Assembly (NCBI GenBank): GCA_023333565.1
Contig: JAJKFH010000668.1
Span: forward strand, 434,001-498,000
Direction of reading: 5' to 3'
Source: Puffinus mauretanicus
Taxonomy: Eukaryota > Chordata > Aves > Procellariiformes > Procellariidae
Length of the DNA: 64,000 bases
Numbering within the stretch: the stretch's first letter is position 1; each line of letters opens with the position of its first letter. Made by a program: the position numbers and the translations under genes. The notes under the pieces were generated by a model. That model had not been told where the DNA came from. It searched no databases and was given only the letters and a program-made list of their open reading frames with translations. Of the stretch, positions 26,912 through 37,325 are shown one piece after another.

Positions 26912-27120
26912 GACAGGTGCCTGAGGAGGAGGCAGGGCAGAACGGGCAGAGCCGTGGCAAAGGGCTGCCCAAGGCCGTGTGCATGAACGGGACGGAGACG
27001 GGACAGCTGAGCACCAAATCGAAGGCAGAGCGGCGGGCGAGCGCCTCTTCCAACCCCTCCCGCAAAGCCTGCTCTGCCAGCAGCAAGATCCGCAAGCTCT
27101 CCACCTGCAAGCAGCAGTGA
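26912..27120 (+). CDS. STK11: STK11 last coding exon (exon 9) with CKQQ terminus
   Basis: The frame reads (G)[20 protein letters not shown], then [19 protein letters not shown], an R/S/A-rich stretch and [20 protein letters not shown], stop TGA at 27118-27120. The C-terminal CKQQ is the farnesylation (CAAX-like) box with the human C430 equivalent; KIRKLS retains the PKA/RSK serine (human S428). The exon is five codons longer than in human because of an R/S/A-rich insertion. The exon itself continues to 27146 as 3'UTR. Confidence 0.97.
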
Positions 27121-27146
27121 GGCGGGAGCCCCCGCGCTCTGCACAG

Positions 27147-28701
27147 GTACGGGCAGCCCGGTCCCCGCGGGGGGGTGGCCGCCCTGGGTGGCTGCCCAGG
27201 AAAGCGGTGGCGGGGGGGGACATCTGAGCCTGCCCCAATCGTGGGCAGCAGGAGGGAGCTAGAAAGGGTGTTTTCTAGTCCCAGATGTGGAGAGGGGAGA
27301 GGTCTGGGTCCTGAGCAGCTCTCTGCAAATGTCCCTGGCATCCAGAGCCAGGATCCCCTGCATTGTTGGGGGGTGCAGAGCCCAGTGGGGACCCCCGTGT
27401 GCTTCCTCCTCCCTGTGCCCTGCTCTGCTGCTTGCCCGGCTTGCTCTACTCACTCCTTGCAAGCTACTGCCAAGTCAGGCGAGAGCTGCTGTCGTAATTC
27501 TTTCTCCCCTCCTGGGCTGCAGTCAGGCTGTGTTGTCACAACCCCTTTCCCTGGCACCGGAGTCCCCCCGCTTTCTCCCCTGCTCTGCTCCCTCCTGCTC
27601 CCGACTCGGGGGAGCACAAAGCCTCCGGTGCGTGGAGGAGCTGGGCTGCAGCGGGATGCTGAGCACCGGGATGTTTCCAGAGGTGTCCCTGAGAGAGGCC
27701 CCCATGGGACCTCCCCCCTGGTCTGGGAGGTGGCCGTGTCACCCATGGCCGGGCCACTGCCATGCCCAAGCCCCTTCCTCCTCCTCGGGAAATCTGAGCG
27801 CCCTCCCTGCTTCCCCCTTCTCCTTACGGCTCTTTCCTCGGCTCCGCAGCCCTGTCCCCTTCTTCCCACCCCTCATTCATAAGTGAGCCAGCAATGACTC
27901 ATGTTCAGCGCTCATCCACCCCCGGCCTCACGCTTGCGCTCGTCACCGGCGCTCTGTGGGGCTGAGGCTCTGTTATCTGTTTGGATCACGACCAGCTTTG
28001 TGGTGTGAAAAAAAAGCCAGAAATAAAAGCCCGTTCCTCCCTCTGCAGCTGTCAGACCCGCGCGCTCAGCCCCTGTGGCAGCTTTCATCTTTAATTCATA
28101 GCTGGGAGTGAGTCACCTGCATGGGGAGTTACTGTATGGGCAAGCAAATGCCTCGGATCTGGGTCTCCCCGGGGATCTGCTGCTGCTCTCGCCCCTTCCC
28201 GCTCGGGTACCCGGCCTGGGGGCTCCGCGGCAGCTGCCCAGCGGTTTCGGGAAGGAGAAGGTCCGTGCTGGCTGCTGGAGCCTGCTTCGCTCGCTGCCTC
28301 TGCTCTCCTCCCGCACGCGTTGCGGGGACGGCCGCGTTGGAAGTCACCCGCCCTTGCCCTGCCCCCCCCCCCTTTAGTCAGCGCCTTAAAACCTTTGAAA
28401 GCAAAAAAGCGCTCCCCTCTCCTTGGCATAAATGAGGTTCCTTGATTACATTTTCCCCTTGGGTTTTTGCTTCCTGGCTTCAGGGGCAGGTCCGGGGTTA
28501 CCTGGCCCAAGGACCAGCGTGCCCACCCCTCCGGGGGACAGAGGGGGGACCCCAGGCCCCCTCTCCCTCCCATCCGCGCGGCACTGTCGGGAGACCTGGC
28601 GCAGGGTGCGACCTGCCCGTGGCCACAGCGGGGGCTTGCACCCCCCGTTTGGCACCAGCCCTGCCTAACCCCCCCCCTCCTCTCTGTTCTCCTGCAAACA
28701 G
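27147..28701 (+). other. STK11: STK11 3'UTR intron (inferred)
   Basis: A donor GCACAG|GTACGG lies 26 nt after the stop codon, as in human STK11, which also has a non-coding last exon. The acceptor is less certain; CTCCTGCAAACAG at 28689-28701 is a reasonable choice. The intron contains AP-1-type sites (TGACTCAT at 27895, TGAGTCAC at 28109). Confidence 0.55.
27895..28116. promoter_or_regulatory. AP-1 site pair in STK11 3' intron
   Basis: Two consensus AP-1/bZIP sites, TGACTCAT (27895-27902) and TGAGTCAC (28109-28116), flank an AT-richer stretch with GTTATCTG (GATA-like) inside otherwise GC-rich DNA. This is an enhancer candidate by motif only. Confidence 0.3.
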
Positions 28702-29250
28702 CGTCCCAGGGCCGGGGCCAGCCCGCACCCCCCGTCCTCGCCCCACCTCTGCCTCTCTCCTGGGAGCGGACTGTGCTTGCGATCCAAAAAGAAACCAGAG
28801 GAAACCAACTAAGGAAACCGCCCCCCACCTTCCCTGCGGCCCCCCCGCTCCGGACAGCGCCAGGAACCAGAAGCTGATGGTGGCCAGATCCCACTTTCCA
28901 CCTTGGAAGATGAAATCTCTGACTGCGAAGATGCTGCCCCTCCTCCCCAATCACTCTTTGCCAATCAAGACACTGATTCTGTTTTTAATTTTGCGATGGG
29001 AAGGGTGGGATGAGCGGGGCTGGGGTGCGGTGGGATCCGCGCCCCTCTCCCCGCTGGGCCCGGCCGTGCCCACCCTGGCTGTGTAGAAGTCGTGCAAAGC
29101 CATTGCCGTGCACTTTATGTTTTAGACTACTGTTATATATTATATATTTTCCTCTTTTTTTTTTTTTTGTTTATATTTGCGGTATATTTAGAGATTCCTA
29201 CACATCGTGATGTGTTTAAAATAAACCAGATGAGGAAAAAAACCAGGTAT
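28702..29250 (+). other. STK11: STK11 terminal non-coding exon / 3'UTR
   Basis: After the presumed acceptor the sequence turns UTR-like, with AT-rich runs (a TATATATTATATATTTT stretch near 29130-29150 and a poly-T) and a canonical AATAAA at 29220-29225. The start is inferred; the end is set about 20 nt after the poly(A) signal. Extended 3' ends are possible because more AATAAA hexamers follow. Confidence 0.6.
29220..29225 (+). terminator. STK11: STK11 poly(A) signal AATAAA
   Basis: A canonical hexamer after an AT-rich 3'UTR. It is the first of several plus-strand signals: further AATAAA copies sit at 29369, 29884, 29895 and 29948 and could be used for longer transcripts. Confidence 0.7.
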
Positions 29251-30535
29251 TAAGACAAAGCAAAACTCTATTAAACCTGCATGCTGTAAAAGGGCTCGGA
29301 AAAGGGAACGGGTGCGTTCGTTGTCTTTTTTCTTTTCTTTTCTTTTTTTTTTTTTAAAGAAAAAAAAAAATAAAGTGAAAACAGTGAGGTGGGTTTCATG
29401 TCCTTCCTCCTGCAGCAAGCGGGGTGGGGGGCGTGGGCTGGGTCTCGGGCCAGCCCCTCTTCTGGGGGCTGCGCTCCTTTTGGGTGGGCGCGGGGCCCCC
29501 CAGGCTCTTCTGGGAGCAGCCGTGGGGACGATGCTGGGGCAGGGCCCCTGCCCTCCCCAGCCGCTCCGGGCAGGGCAGGACGCCGTCCCCGGGGGTTGAA
29601 GGTAAGAAGCAAGCTCAGAAAAGTCACAGTTGTTTGGTTTTTTTTTTTTTTCTCCTTTGTTTATAGACTTAAAAAGGCTGAGTTGTAGACTGAGTTAGTG
29701 CTTTGGACAGAGACTTTGCAGAGGGAAGGAGCGACCCGGCCTCTTTACTCGCATGCGGTTGGGGTGCCGTGGGGGGCCCTCGGCCGTGCCCTGCCTGCCC
29801 CGCTGCCGAGTCTCCCAGGTAACACATCTTGGGCTTTTTTTTTCTTTTTTCCCCTTTTTCCCCCCCCCATCCTTTGAAACACAAATAAAAACCCAATAAA
29901 AAGCAAACCCCTCCCTTGGAGCAGCAGCATCCACCTCTGTAAAAATCAATAAATATCCTCTGAACGCCTCCAGCCCAGCTCTGAGCTCCCGGGGAGGGCG
30001 GGGGGTGCGCAGCACTCGGGGGTCACCCACGGCACATGCTGGCCTGACCCCACGCTCTGCTCTCGCCCTGCACGCCGGGGCAGAGGGGCAGCACCGGGGG
30101 CAGCCCCCACCCCTACGGGGGGATTTACAGGGGTGCCCCAGGGCTGGTCCTGCCTCCCCGGCCCTCGGGATGCTGCTGCGGGGGCCCACGGCTTGCCCGT
30201 GCCCCCGGGGGGGGATGCACAAACCCCTCGAGCATCCTCCTGCCCCGGCACGGCAGCCCCAGGCCCCCGCTTCCAGTTTAGATCCCAGGCTCCCTGCAGC
30301 GCCGGGTGGCTCGTGGGCACAAGGAGGCGAGTCCCCTCCTCCCCAAATAACTGTCCCCCCCTGCCAGGGCGGCACCACAGCATCCCCCGGCCGGCCAGGG
30401 GGATGCCCAGCTCCGGCCCCTTCCTCGCGAGGACGTTCCCCAGCAGGACGGGAGGCATTATTGCTTGTAAAAAACCGGAGAGAGAGGGGAGAGCGTATCT
30501 GCTACACCGCTCTGCCGTGAGGTAAGGATTAGGCC
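29251..30535. other. Tail-to-tail spacer between STK11 and CBARP
   Basis: About 1.3 kb between the two 3' ends. It contains a poly-T/poly-A pair at about 29326-29375 able to fold back, plus-strand AATAAA hexamers (29369, 29884, 29895, 29948) and GC-rich sequence otherwise. No exon was recognised. Confidence 0.7.
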
Positions 30536-30552
30536 TCAGCTGGGTTTGGGGG

Positions 30553-30558
30553 TTTATT
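30553..30558 (-). terminator. CBARP: CBARP poly(A) signal
   Basis: Minus-strand AATAAA (TTTATT on plus) about 350 nt downstream of the CBARP stop codon; the only such hexamer close behind the gene. Cleavage would be near 30535. Confidence 0.75.
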
Positions 30559-30905
30559 AGCAAAGTCCCTCCTCGCTGACCTCCCGGCCAACGCTCTGCT
30601 CCACCTCTGCGCCCCGACCCCCCCCGGGCACCCCCGGCCCGGACCCTCCGCCTGGCACCTCACTCCTGGGAGCGAGAGGGCTCGGCCACCCCACGCTACC
30701 GGACCCCCGCAGTGGGGGGGGGTATTGCCAGGGGACCCCACGCGCCCTCCTGACCTTCCCATGCCGGGGCCACCCTTCCCACGGGGCCACCCTTCCCGTG
30801 GTGCCCCGGGCTGGTCCCCACACCGGCAGCAGAAGGGGATGGAGCCCCAAACCCTGGTGGGGGCCGAGCCCCCCTGCGCCGGGGTCTCTACCCCTCGTGC
30901 TGGGC

Positions 30906-32076
30906 CTAGACAGGGCTGTGGTCGGGGGGGGCATCGCTGGCCGCCACGGCCACCGTGCACTCGGTGCTCTCTCCCGCTTTCCTCAAGTGCCCGTAGAGCC
31001 GCTCCTCCAGGCTGCCGGCGATCTTGTCCATCAGCTCCAAACCGGAGCCCAGCCCCAGGCACCTCCCAGGACCGGGGCAGTCGTCGTCCCCGGGGGGCTC
31101 AGAGCCAGCCTTGGGCTCAGCGGCCACCTCTCCGGGCTCCTCCACGATCACCTGGATCTCAGGATCCGGCAGCGCCGGGGCGAGAGGAACCCCATCGGCC
31201 GCCTCCGCCGCCTCCTCATCGCCGGCGCTGACGATGCGGGGCAGGGGGCTGTGGAAGCGGGCATCCAGGGGGTAGTTGGCGCTGTCCCCGCGGCGCAGGG
31301 GCGTGCGGTGCCGCTCCAGCGCGGGGTAGCGCACGCCGGGGTCGCTGTACTGCTTGGCGTGCTGCCACTGCTTGCGGAGGTGGGTGCGGGAGCGGTGCTT
31401 CCCCCGCAGCGGCGACTCGTCGAACTGGGGGTCGTGGCGCACGAAGGCGTTGAACAGGGCGTCCGTCTTCTCGTCGATGCTGTAGTCCCGCCGGGGCAGC
31501 GCGTCCCGTCCTGGGAACATCTGCCCGTACGGGGACCAGGCCAGGGGGCTGTGGGGACGGGGGGGTCCCCCACCCGCTGCGCCCCGGGCCGTGCTCCCCT
31601 CCTCCTCCTCCTCCTCTTCTTCCTCTTCCTCCGGTTCCCGGCCCTCGAAGCTCTCGAAGATGGTGCCTTTCCGCCCCGCGCTGGTGAAGCAAATGCGCTT
31701 CTCGGAGGCTGTCTGGTCCTTGGGGGGCCCCTCCTCGCCCCCCCGGCTGGGCGCCTCGATGGAGGCGTAGCCACTGTCCATCTGCAGCAGCTTGCGCGTG
31801 CCGGGCTCCGACTCCTCCGGCTTTGGCCGACCCCAGAGCTTCTCCTCGGGGCCTTCGGCCTCGTCCAGGGAGGAGGAGGGGTAGGGGGGCATGCCGCTGG
31901 CAGAGGAGACGCTGTCCCCGCCGTCACTGCGCACCGAGTCCTGGTCGTTGCTCCGCTCGGAGGAGGCGTACAGCTCCAGCGAGGCGCGCAGGCTCCAGAT
32001 GTCGTGGTAGGCGCTGGGCTGCTCCGGGACGCCGGCCTCGCCGGGGCTGCCCGCGCCCCCCTCGCCCGGCTCTAAC
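30906..32076 (-). CDS. CBARP: CBARP last coding exon
   Basis: Residues about 381-770. The acceptor GTGCCCGCAG joins the split Arg codon. The frame opens LEPGEGGAGS, then AYHDIWSLRASLELYASSER and SNDQDSVRSDGG. It continues with LQMDSGYASIEAP (about residue 477), an eleven-glutamate run (about 529-540), RRDYSIDEKTDALFNAFVRH (about 577), KQWQHAKQYSDPG and a C-terminal segment with DKIAGSLEERLYGHLRKAG, stop TAG at 30906. The DYSIDEKTDALF and KQW-SDPG blocks are well conserved with mammals. The glutamate run is GAG/GAA repeat DNA and probably length-variable. Confidence 0.95.
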
Positions 32077-32385
32077 CTGCGGGCACCACCCCGGCGTCAC
32101 GGCCGAGCAGCGGACAGGGGAGATGCCAGCCCAGCACCCGCAGGCTTCGCGGCAGTGCCACACAGTCCCCCATGCTGTCCCCACCACCCTGCCCATGCCC
32201 CGATCCACCCTCCCCATCACCGACTCTCCCCGGACCCCTCACCCAAGACCCTCGCCCCAAGACCCTCGCCCCTGGTTGCCCCACCAAAGCTGCACAAAGG
32301 CAGGAGCCCCCCGTCCACGGGGCAGCATGGGGTCCCCCGGTGCCCGGCTCACCCATCCCTGTCCCCTCTATCTACTGAAAAATAC
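32077..32385 (-). other. CBARP: CBARP intron 9
   Basis: A 309-bp GC-rich intron, donor GTATTT, acceptor CCCGCAG. Nothing else was recognised. Confidence 0.85.
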
Positions 32386-32569
32386 CTGCCGAGAGAGGGT
32401 GGGGGGCTGGTGGGGGAGGGCAGGAAGGGGCCGCCCGCGGGGTGGAAGGCCACGTCGTCCGTGCGGGCGATGTACTGGATGATGTCGGTCTGGTGAGGGT
32501 CCCGGTCCTCCTGGTCCATGCTCTCGCTGGCCGCCCGCTGCCGCTGGAACTGCCGCCGCTTAGGGGACC
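32386..32569 (-). CDS. CBARP: CBARP coding exon 9
   Basis: Residues about 320-380: (G)SPKRRQFQRQRAASESMDQ, then DIIQYIARTDDVAFHPAGGP and FLPSPTSPPPSLG, ending in a split Arg codon. The SPKRxxFQRQRAASES and IQYIAR blocks match mammalian CBARP. Acceptor CAG, donor GTATTT. Confidence 0.94.
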
Positions 32570-32711
32570 CTGGGGGGGTGCAGGGCAGGGCTGGGGGGAC
32601 CCCGCATCCCGGCACGGTGAGCCCCCCTGCCCGTGCACCTCCACCCGCCTGGCACATCCCGGTGGGGCCGTGCCCCGGGCCCCCCGCTGCCCCCCGCGCA
32701 GCGGCTCCCAC

Positions 32712-32919
32712 CTCTCGTGTCCAGGCTGGACGCCCGCTGGGTGCTCTCCAGCTTCCACTTCTTGATCCTGAAGTAGGGGCTGGCCCCGTCCAGGCTGGCG
32801 TGACGGCGCAGGCGGGTGAAGAACTGCAGGACGGTGCCCTGCGCGGGGGCCGGGGGGGGCTCCCCGGGGCTGGCACTGCCCCCCCCAGCCGCCTTCCCGC
32901 TCCTGGGCGTTGCTGCAAA
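32712..32919 (-). CDS. CBARP: CBARP coding exon 8
   Basis: Residues about 251-319: FAATPRSGKAAGG, a proline-rich stretch, then GTVLQFFTRLRRHASLDGAS, PYFRIKKWKLESTQRASSLD and TR, with a split codon at the end. The TVLQFxTRLRRHASLDGASPYF block is highly conserved and belongs to the cytoplasmic region of CBARP that contacts Cav beta subunits (inference from family literature). The frame is phase 0 at the acceptor CCCCCCCAG. Confidence 0.94.
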
Positions 32920-33290
32920 CTGGGGGGGTGGGGGGGGACCGTGAGTGCCCGCTCAGCTCCAGGCACGGCCCCCCAGCCCCCCCGGCCCCAGCTCGGCTCC
33001 TTTGTCCAGCTCCTGCCAAGCTCAGCTGCAGCAGATGCACAAATGTCCCCCAGGGCAGGGGACGGGCACGGGGCGGGGGGGGGGCAGAGCCTGTTTCTAG
33101 CTGGATGCCCACATCTCTCCCCAGCGCCCTGGCATGGAGCAGGGGGGGCAGGCAGCCCTCCAGGGCGCGGGGCCGGCCCTGCGGTGGGGGATCGGGGCAG
33201 GGCACAGGATCCCTGGGGCTTGCGGAGGCTGGAGAGCCCCTTCCCCTGCGTGGTCCCGGCCCTGTGGCCCCCCCCCGCCCTGGCACTCAC
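32920..33290 (-). other. CBARP: CBARP intron 7
   Basis: A 371-bp GC-rich intron, donor GTGAGT on the minus strand, acceptor CCCCCCCAG. No other feature was seen. Confidence 0.85.
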
Positions 33291-33443
33291 CGAGGGGCCC
33301 TCCCCGGAGTCAGAGGAGGCAGACGGGCTGGCCTCGGTGAAGCTGGTGTCCACGGTGGAGTTGTAGGTGTCCCCGGGCAGGGCAGAGCTGGGGCACACGG
33401 CATGGCTGGGGAGCGCCGGCTGGGGCAGGGCCCCCGCGGGGGG
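33291..33443 (-). CDS. CBARP: CBARP coding exon 7
   Basis: Residues 200-250, phase 0 at both ends: PPAGALPQPALPSHAVCPS, then SALPGDTYNSTVDTSFTEAS and PSASSDSGEGPS. The PSSALPGDxYNS and SPSASSDSGEG motifs match human. Serine-rich, predicted cytoplasmic and disordered. Confidence 0.93.
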
Positions 33444-33642
33444 CTGCAAGGCGGAGAACGCTCAGGGGGCTTTGCACGAGGGTCGGGGACCAGGAGGGGG
33501 CCCCTGCACCCCAAGACCTCCCATACCCGCATCCAGCAATGCCCTGAGACTCCCACCCCAGGTCCAGCGGTGCCTCCATGGGGTACTGCAGGACCCTCCA
33601 CCCCCCCAGTCTCCCCAGTCCCCTGGGGTGCTGGGGGCTCAC

Positions 33643-33817
33643 CTGGAAGATGGCGAAGCCGGGCTTGGGCGGGAGCAGGCGGGGGGTCATGGCCAGGCTG
33701 TTCTCGCTGGACTCGCACTCGTGGATGGTGACGATCTTGAGGGCGGGCGGCGGGAGGTGCAGGTGGGTCAGGCGGGCGTTCTTCAGGTGGTGGAAGTCCC
33801 CCTCCGTCAGCGTGTAC
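33643..33817 (-). CDS. CBARP: CBARP coding exon 6
   Basis: Residues about 141-199: (R)YTLTEGDFHHLKNARLTHL, then HLPPLKIVTIHECESSENS and a run ending PGFAIFQ. One of the best conserved CBARP segments. Acceptor CTGGCAG, donor GTGAGC; phase enters with a split Arg codon and leaves at 0. Confidence 0.95.
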
Positions 33818-33891
33818 CTGCCAGGCAGGCCGGGTTAGGAGGGGGGCCCTGGCCCCCCCCCGGCCCCCCACAGCCCAGCCCAGAGCTTCAC

Positions 33892-34057
33892 CTCCTCCCC
33901 TTCTCCTGGGTCTTCTTGCCCTGGTCGAAGAGCGCGGCCTCGTTGAAGGAGACGCGGCGGGCGGTGGAGGAGCTGGAGGACAGGAACCGCTCGCTCTCCA
34001 CATCCCGGTAGCTGGAGGACGACAGGCAGTCGGGGTCCTCCACTTTGATAGTGATAT
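33892..34057 (-). CDS. CBARP: CBARP coding exon 5
   Basis: Residues about 86-140: (D)ITIKVEDPDCLSSSSYRDV, then ESERFLSSSSTARRVSFNEA and ALFDQGKKTQEKGR. It contains ERFLSSSS and RRVSFNEAALFDQ, which match human ERFLSTSSTGRRVSFNEAALF and hold a basophilic-kinase-type serine (RRVS). Acceptor CTCCACAG, donor GTGAAG. Confidence 0.95.
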
Positions 34058-34188
34058 CTGTGGAGAAGGGGGTTCAGCAACCAGGGTCCCCCCTTGCCGT
34101 GGTGCATCCCAGCTTCCCCAGCTGAGGCCTGGCAAACTTGCTGCACGTGGGGGTCTCAGTGCCAGCCCAGCCCCGCGGTGGCACTCAC

Positions 34189-34250
34189 CCTGGGCTGGCT
34201 GCGAGTCCTCCAGGTAGGTGGTGTTGGTTTTCTCGGGGTCATCGCTGGCT
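34189..34250 (-). CDS. CBARP: CBARP coding exon 4
   Basis: A 62-bp exon, residues about 65-85: ASDDPEKTNTTYLEDSQPAQ, with split codons at both ends. It corresponds to human AEKTTTTYLDNGTHPAQ. Acceptor CCCCGCAG, donor GTGAGT. Confidence 0.92.
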
Positions 34251-34360
34251 CTGCGGGGGGAGGAGGGTCAGCGATGCCCCGCGCCGGCACCCCAGCCCCC
34301 TTCGCGGTGCCACATGGCCCAGGGACAGCGGCATGGCTTGTCCCCACGGCCCATCCCCAC

Positions 34361-34506
34361 CTGGAGTGCCTGCGGTCGGCCTCGCAGCACCGGCGGCAGA
34401 TGATCAGGATGCTGGAGAGCAGGACCAGGGTGCCCCCGATGAAGATGGAGAGCAGGGCGAGGAGCAGCACGTAGCCATCCTGGGGGGACACCTCGCCGGG
34501 CACCGC
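34361..34506 (-). CDS. CBARP: CBARP coding exon 3 (transmembrane segment)
   Basis: Residues 17-65: AVPGEVSPQDG, then the membrane span YVLLLALLSIFIGGTLVLLS and SILII (about residues 28-52), followed by the basic/cysteine stretch CRRCCEADRRHS. A short extracellular N-terminus with one helix and a positive cytosolic flank fits the known type III topology. Acceptor CCTGTGCAG, donor GTGGGG. Confidence 0.94.
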
Positions 34507-35133
34507 CTGCACAGGGCGGCAGGGGCTGAACTGCCGGGGATGCGCCGGGGGGGGACACAGCCCAGCCCCAAACCCTGCCTCACCGGGGTGCCAGGGCAGC
34601 CCCCTCCCACACTGAGGCTGATGCCGAGCGCTGCTCCCCAGAGATGCTCGTGCTCCCCCGCCGCCCCCGGGCCTGCTGCCGGCTCCGGGGACCTGCCTTC
34701 ACCAAGGCAACCGCAGCCGGGGGGCAGAGCCGCCAGCGGCCCCCGCGCCGAGCGGGAGCGGGAACGGGACCCCAGCCTTGCCCCAGCGGGGGTCGGTGTT
34801 TGCACCCCCCAGCCAGCTGTGGGAGAGGGGCTGATCTGGCAGCAGCACCCAGGACCCCTTGTACCCCAGCACCCAGAGCATCTCGGGGGGCTGCAGAGCA
34901 TCTCGGGGGGCTGCGCAGGGCCCAGAGAGGTGTCACCCACCCCCAAGACTGGTGGAACAGGGTGGGTGACAGCAGGGCTGGGTGGCCGCTGCTGTCCCCA
35001 CCCGGGCGCAGACCCCAGCCCCACGGCAGCCACGCAGACCCCACACCTCCCCGGCACTGCCCCACGCCGGCACGGGCATCCCCACCCTCCCCCGGGACCC
35101 CGAGGACGGCGTGGGCAGGGCGGCCCCGCTCAC
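34507..35133 (-). other. CBARP: CBARP intron 2
   Basis: A 627-bp GC-rich intron. It includes a short direct repeat of GAGCATCTCGGGGGGCTGC at about 34877-34915. Donor GTGAGC. Confidence 0.8.
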
Positions 35134-35205
35134 CGTGACGCTCTCCGTCGCGTTGTCCCAGGGTGTCGGGTCATCGCTCATGGTCCGTCCCGGCCCGAGC
35201 GCGTC
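35134..35205 (-). CDS. CBARP: CBARP exon 2 with start codon
   Basis: The ATG is at 35181-35179, with coding 35181-35134: MSDDPTPWDNATESVT, donor GTGAGC. Bases 35205-35182 are 5'UTR after acceptor CGCCCCAG. The start is chosen because WDNAT, a likely N-glycosylation site (N-A-T) of the extracellular N-terminus, aligns with human WDNAT, and the ATG context ACCATGA is good. The N-terminus is shorter than in human, which has a threonine-rich extension. Confidence 0.88.
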
Positions 35206-35319
35206 CTGGGGCGGGGGGAGACAGCGGGAGGCGGCGGGGCCGGGCCGGGGGCGGCGGCGGCGGGTCCTGCCCGGCCCCGGGCCCTGCCCGGCACCGCGGT
35301 GCGGAGCTGCCGGGAGGGA

Positions 35320-35490
35320 CCGGGAGGGAGGGACCGGGATGGAGAGATGGAGGGAGGGTGTGGTCAGAGGGAGGACGGAGGATGGAGGGAGGATGGAGAG
35401 AGGGAGGGGCGGAGGGTGTGGTCAGGAGGGATGGAGGGAAGGTGGCTCCGGAGGGAGGGATGCAGGGATGGAGGGATGGGGAGGAGGAGG
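35320..35490. repeat. Purine-rich imperfect tandem repeat
   Basis: Repeated GGATGGAGGGAGG-like and GGTGTGGTCAG-containing units on the plus strand, almost purely purine. Interrupted simple repeat within CBARP intron 1. Confidence 0.7.
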
Positions 35491-37245
35491 CAGGACCGCT
35501 GCCCCTCCCCGGGGAGCCCCCTCGCCCCCAGCCGGGCACAGCCCCTGGGGTGGGACGGGCACCGCTACCACCCTGCGCCCAGCCCCGGGGCCTCCCGGGC
35601 TCGCGTGGGGCACAGACCCCGTCCCTGCGCCCGTGGAGCCCCACGCCGGCAGCCGGCGGAGGGAGGCCGTGCTCCCCACACCAGGCCGAGTGGTGGCCGG
35701 TCCTAGTGGCCAGAGCTGGCCCGGGGGGCCTGACCCTGCCCTGGGGTCCCACCCGGGATGGCTCACTGGGAAGGAGGTGTCATCGCGCCGCCCCAGCATT
35801 GCTGTCCCCAGGGAGCCACGGGGCCAAAACGCAGCCCCCAGCACCCAGGCACCGCTGCCGGAGGGGACGGGGCTGCCGAGGGTCCGGGCTGCCCGCGGGA
35901 GCTGGGGGGGGAGCAGCGCCGGGGGCACCTCGGCAGGGAAGGGCGGCAGATGGCCGCCCCACACCTTGTGTGAAGGGAACTGGCGTGGGTGTCACTGGAG
36001 CGCGATGGGTGACACTTCAGAGTCAGTCGAACAGCAGCTCCGTCACCGGATTGTCCCCGTGCGGGGGTGCCGAGGGGCCCATGGGTGATGGAGAAGGGCC
36101 GAGCTCCTGAGGAGTGAGAGCCACTGGGGCCAGGGGACAGGCGGACAGGCAGACGGACGCCTCCACACCCCTGCGGCCTTTGGATGCCCGGCTGAAACCT
36201 CCGAGCCCTCCCGTGCTGCCCAGCACGGCCCCAGGAGGGCTCTGGCTCTTCCCAGGGGCTGCTGAGCTCCAGCTCCTACTGCGGGTCCGTGTGTCCCCGT
36301 CTGTGTGTCCCAGGCTGCTGGGGCTGAGCTGGGGTGGGCGATGCTGGTGTCGGGGGGGAGCCCCCCAGGGTGGCGGGCAGGGGGGGGCGTTGCGCTGGCC
36401 GGGGCGCTTGGAAACTGCTCAAAATCAGGTCAGCGAAAAATGTGAATGGAGCCCGTGGCCGGGTGGGAAAAGCCACTTGCGGGGGCAGCGCCGGGGGTGA
36501 CCGTGTCACGGTAGGCGGCGAGAGCCACGACGCCTGCGCCGCACAGGGCCGGGGGCAGCCCTGCCACGGTGCAGGGTACGAACCCCTCGGGGGGCTATCG
36601 GGGTGCTGGGTCAGACACCCCCCACCTGCACCCGCCCTCGGGCATCTCTGAGCTGCTGGGGCGAGCGGGACAGGGCGGGGTGACGCCACCCCTCCCCACG
36701 ACCCCCAGGGGCAGGAGAAGGGGGGGTCCCTCCTCTGGCCCCCTGCTGTGCCGGGGGCGTGGGGGGACCCCAGGCTCAGGGGAGCTGGTGAGTGGGCTGC
36801 GGCTGCACGCGGGACGGGCACCCCACGGGCGGGATTCCGGGGGGCACCCTCTGGCCCGAGGCGGGGGGCCGGGGTGAGCGGGAAGAATGTCCCTCCTGTT
36901 CCCCATCATGGAGGAATCCCGTCTCCATGGCGACCCGGCGGGAACAGGACGGCCATTGTCTGGAGGAGGGGGCCGGTCCCCGGGCTGTCCCCACGCGTGG
37001 GGGCACGGGGCCGTGCTCCTGCCCGCTGCCGGTGCTCAGGGCGGGGGGCTCGGGGCCGGGGGACCCCGGTGCTGCCGCGCTCCTTCATGTGTGCGCCCGT
37101 GGGAGCGGGTGCGGGAAGGCCGGGGCGGGTCTGCGCCCCACGCGTGCGTGCGCCCCGCGGGGCCCGGGTTGGGCTGGGGGGTGGAGGGACCTGCTCTGCT
37201 CCCCAGGGCTGCAACGGCCCCCCCCGGCCCCAGCCCGGTGATGGG

Positions 37246-37325
37246 GGATGCAGGCAGGGATGCAGGCAGGGCTGTGGGGCAGGGCTGTGGGGCGGGGATG
37301 CAGGCAGGGATGCAGGCAGGACCGG
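37246..37325. repeat. Short tandem repeat, GATGCAGGCAGG / GGGCTGTGGGGC units
   Basis: Four GATGCAGGCAGG-type units flank two copies of AGGGCTGTGGGGC. A small imperfect tandem array about 130 bp downstream (in the transcription sense) of the CBARP exon 1 donor. Confidence 0.7.

Noticed and set aside
28091..28954. 287-codon minus-strand open frame in the STK11 3' region
   Set aside because: GC-rich, low complexity, overlapping frames on both strands; no supporting structure.
30798..32075. 425-codon plus-strand open frame antisense to CBARP
   Set aside because: It is the mirror of the CBARP last exon; its poly-Leu stretch is simply the antisense of the glutamate run.
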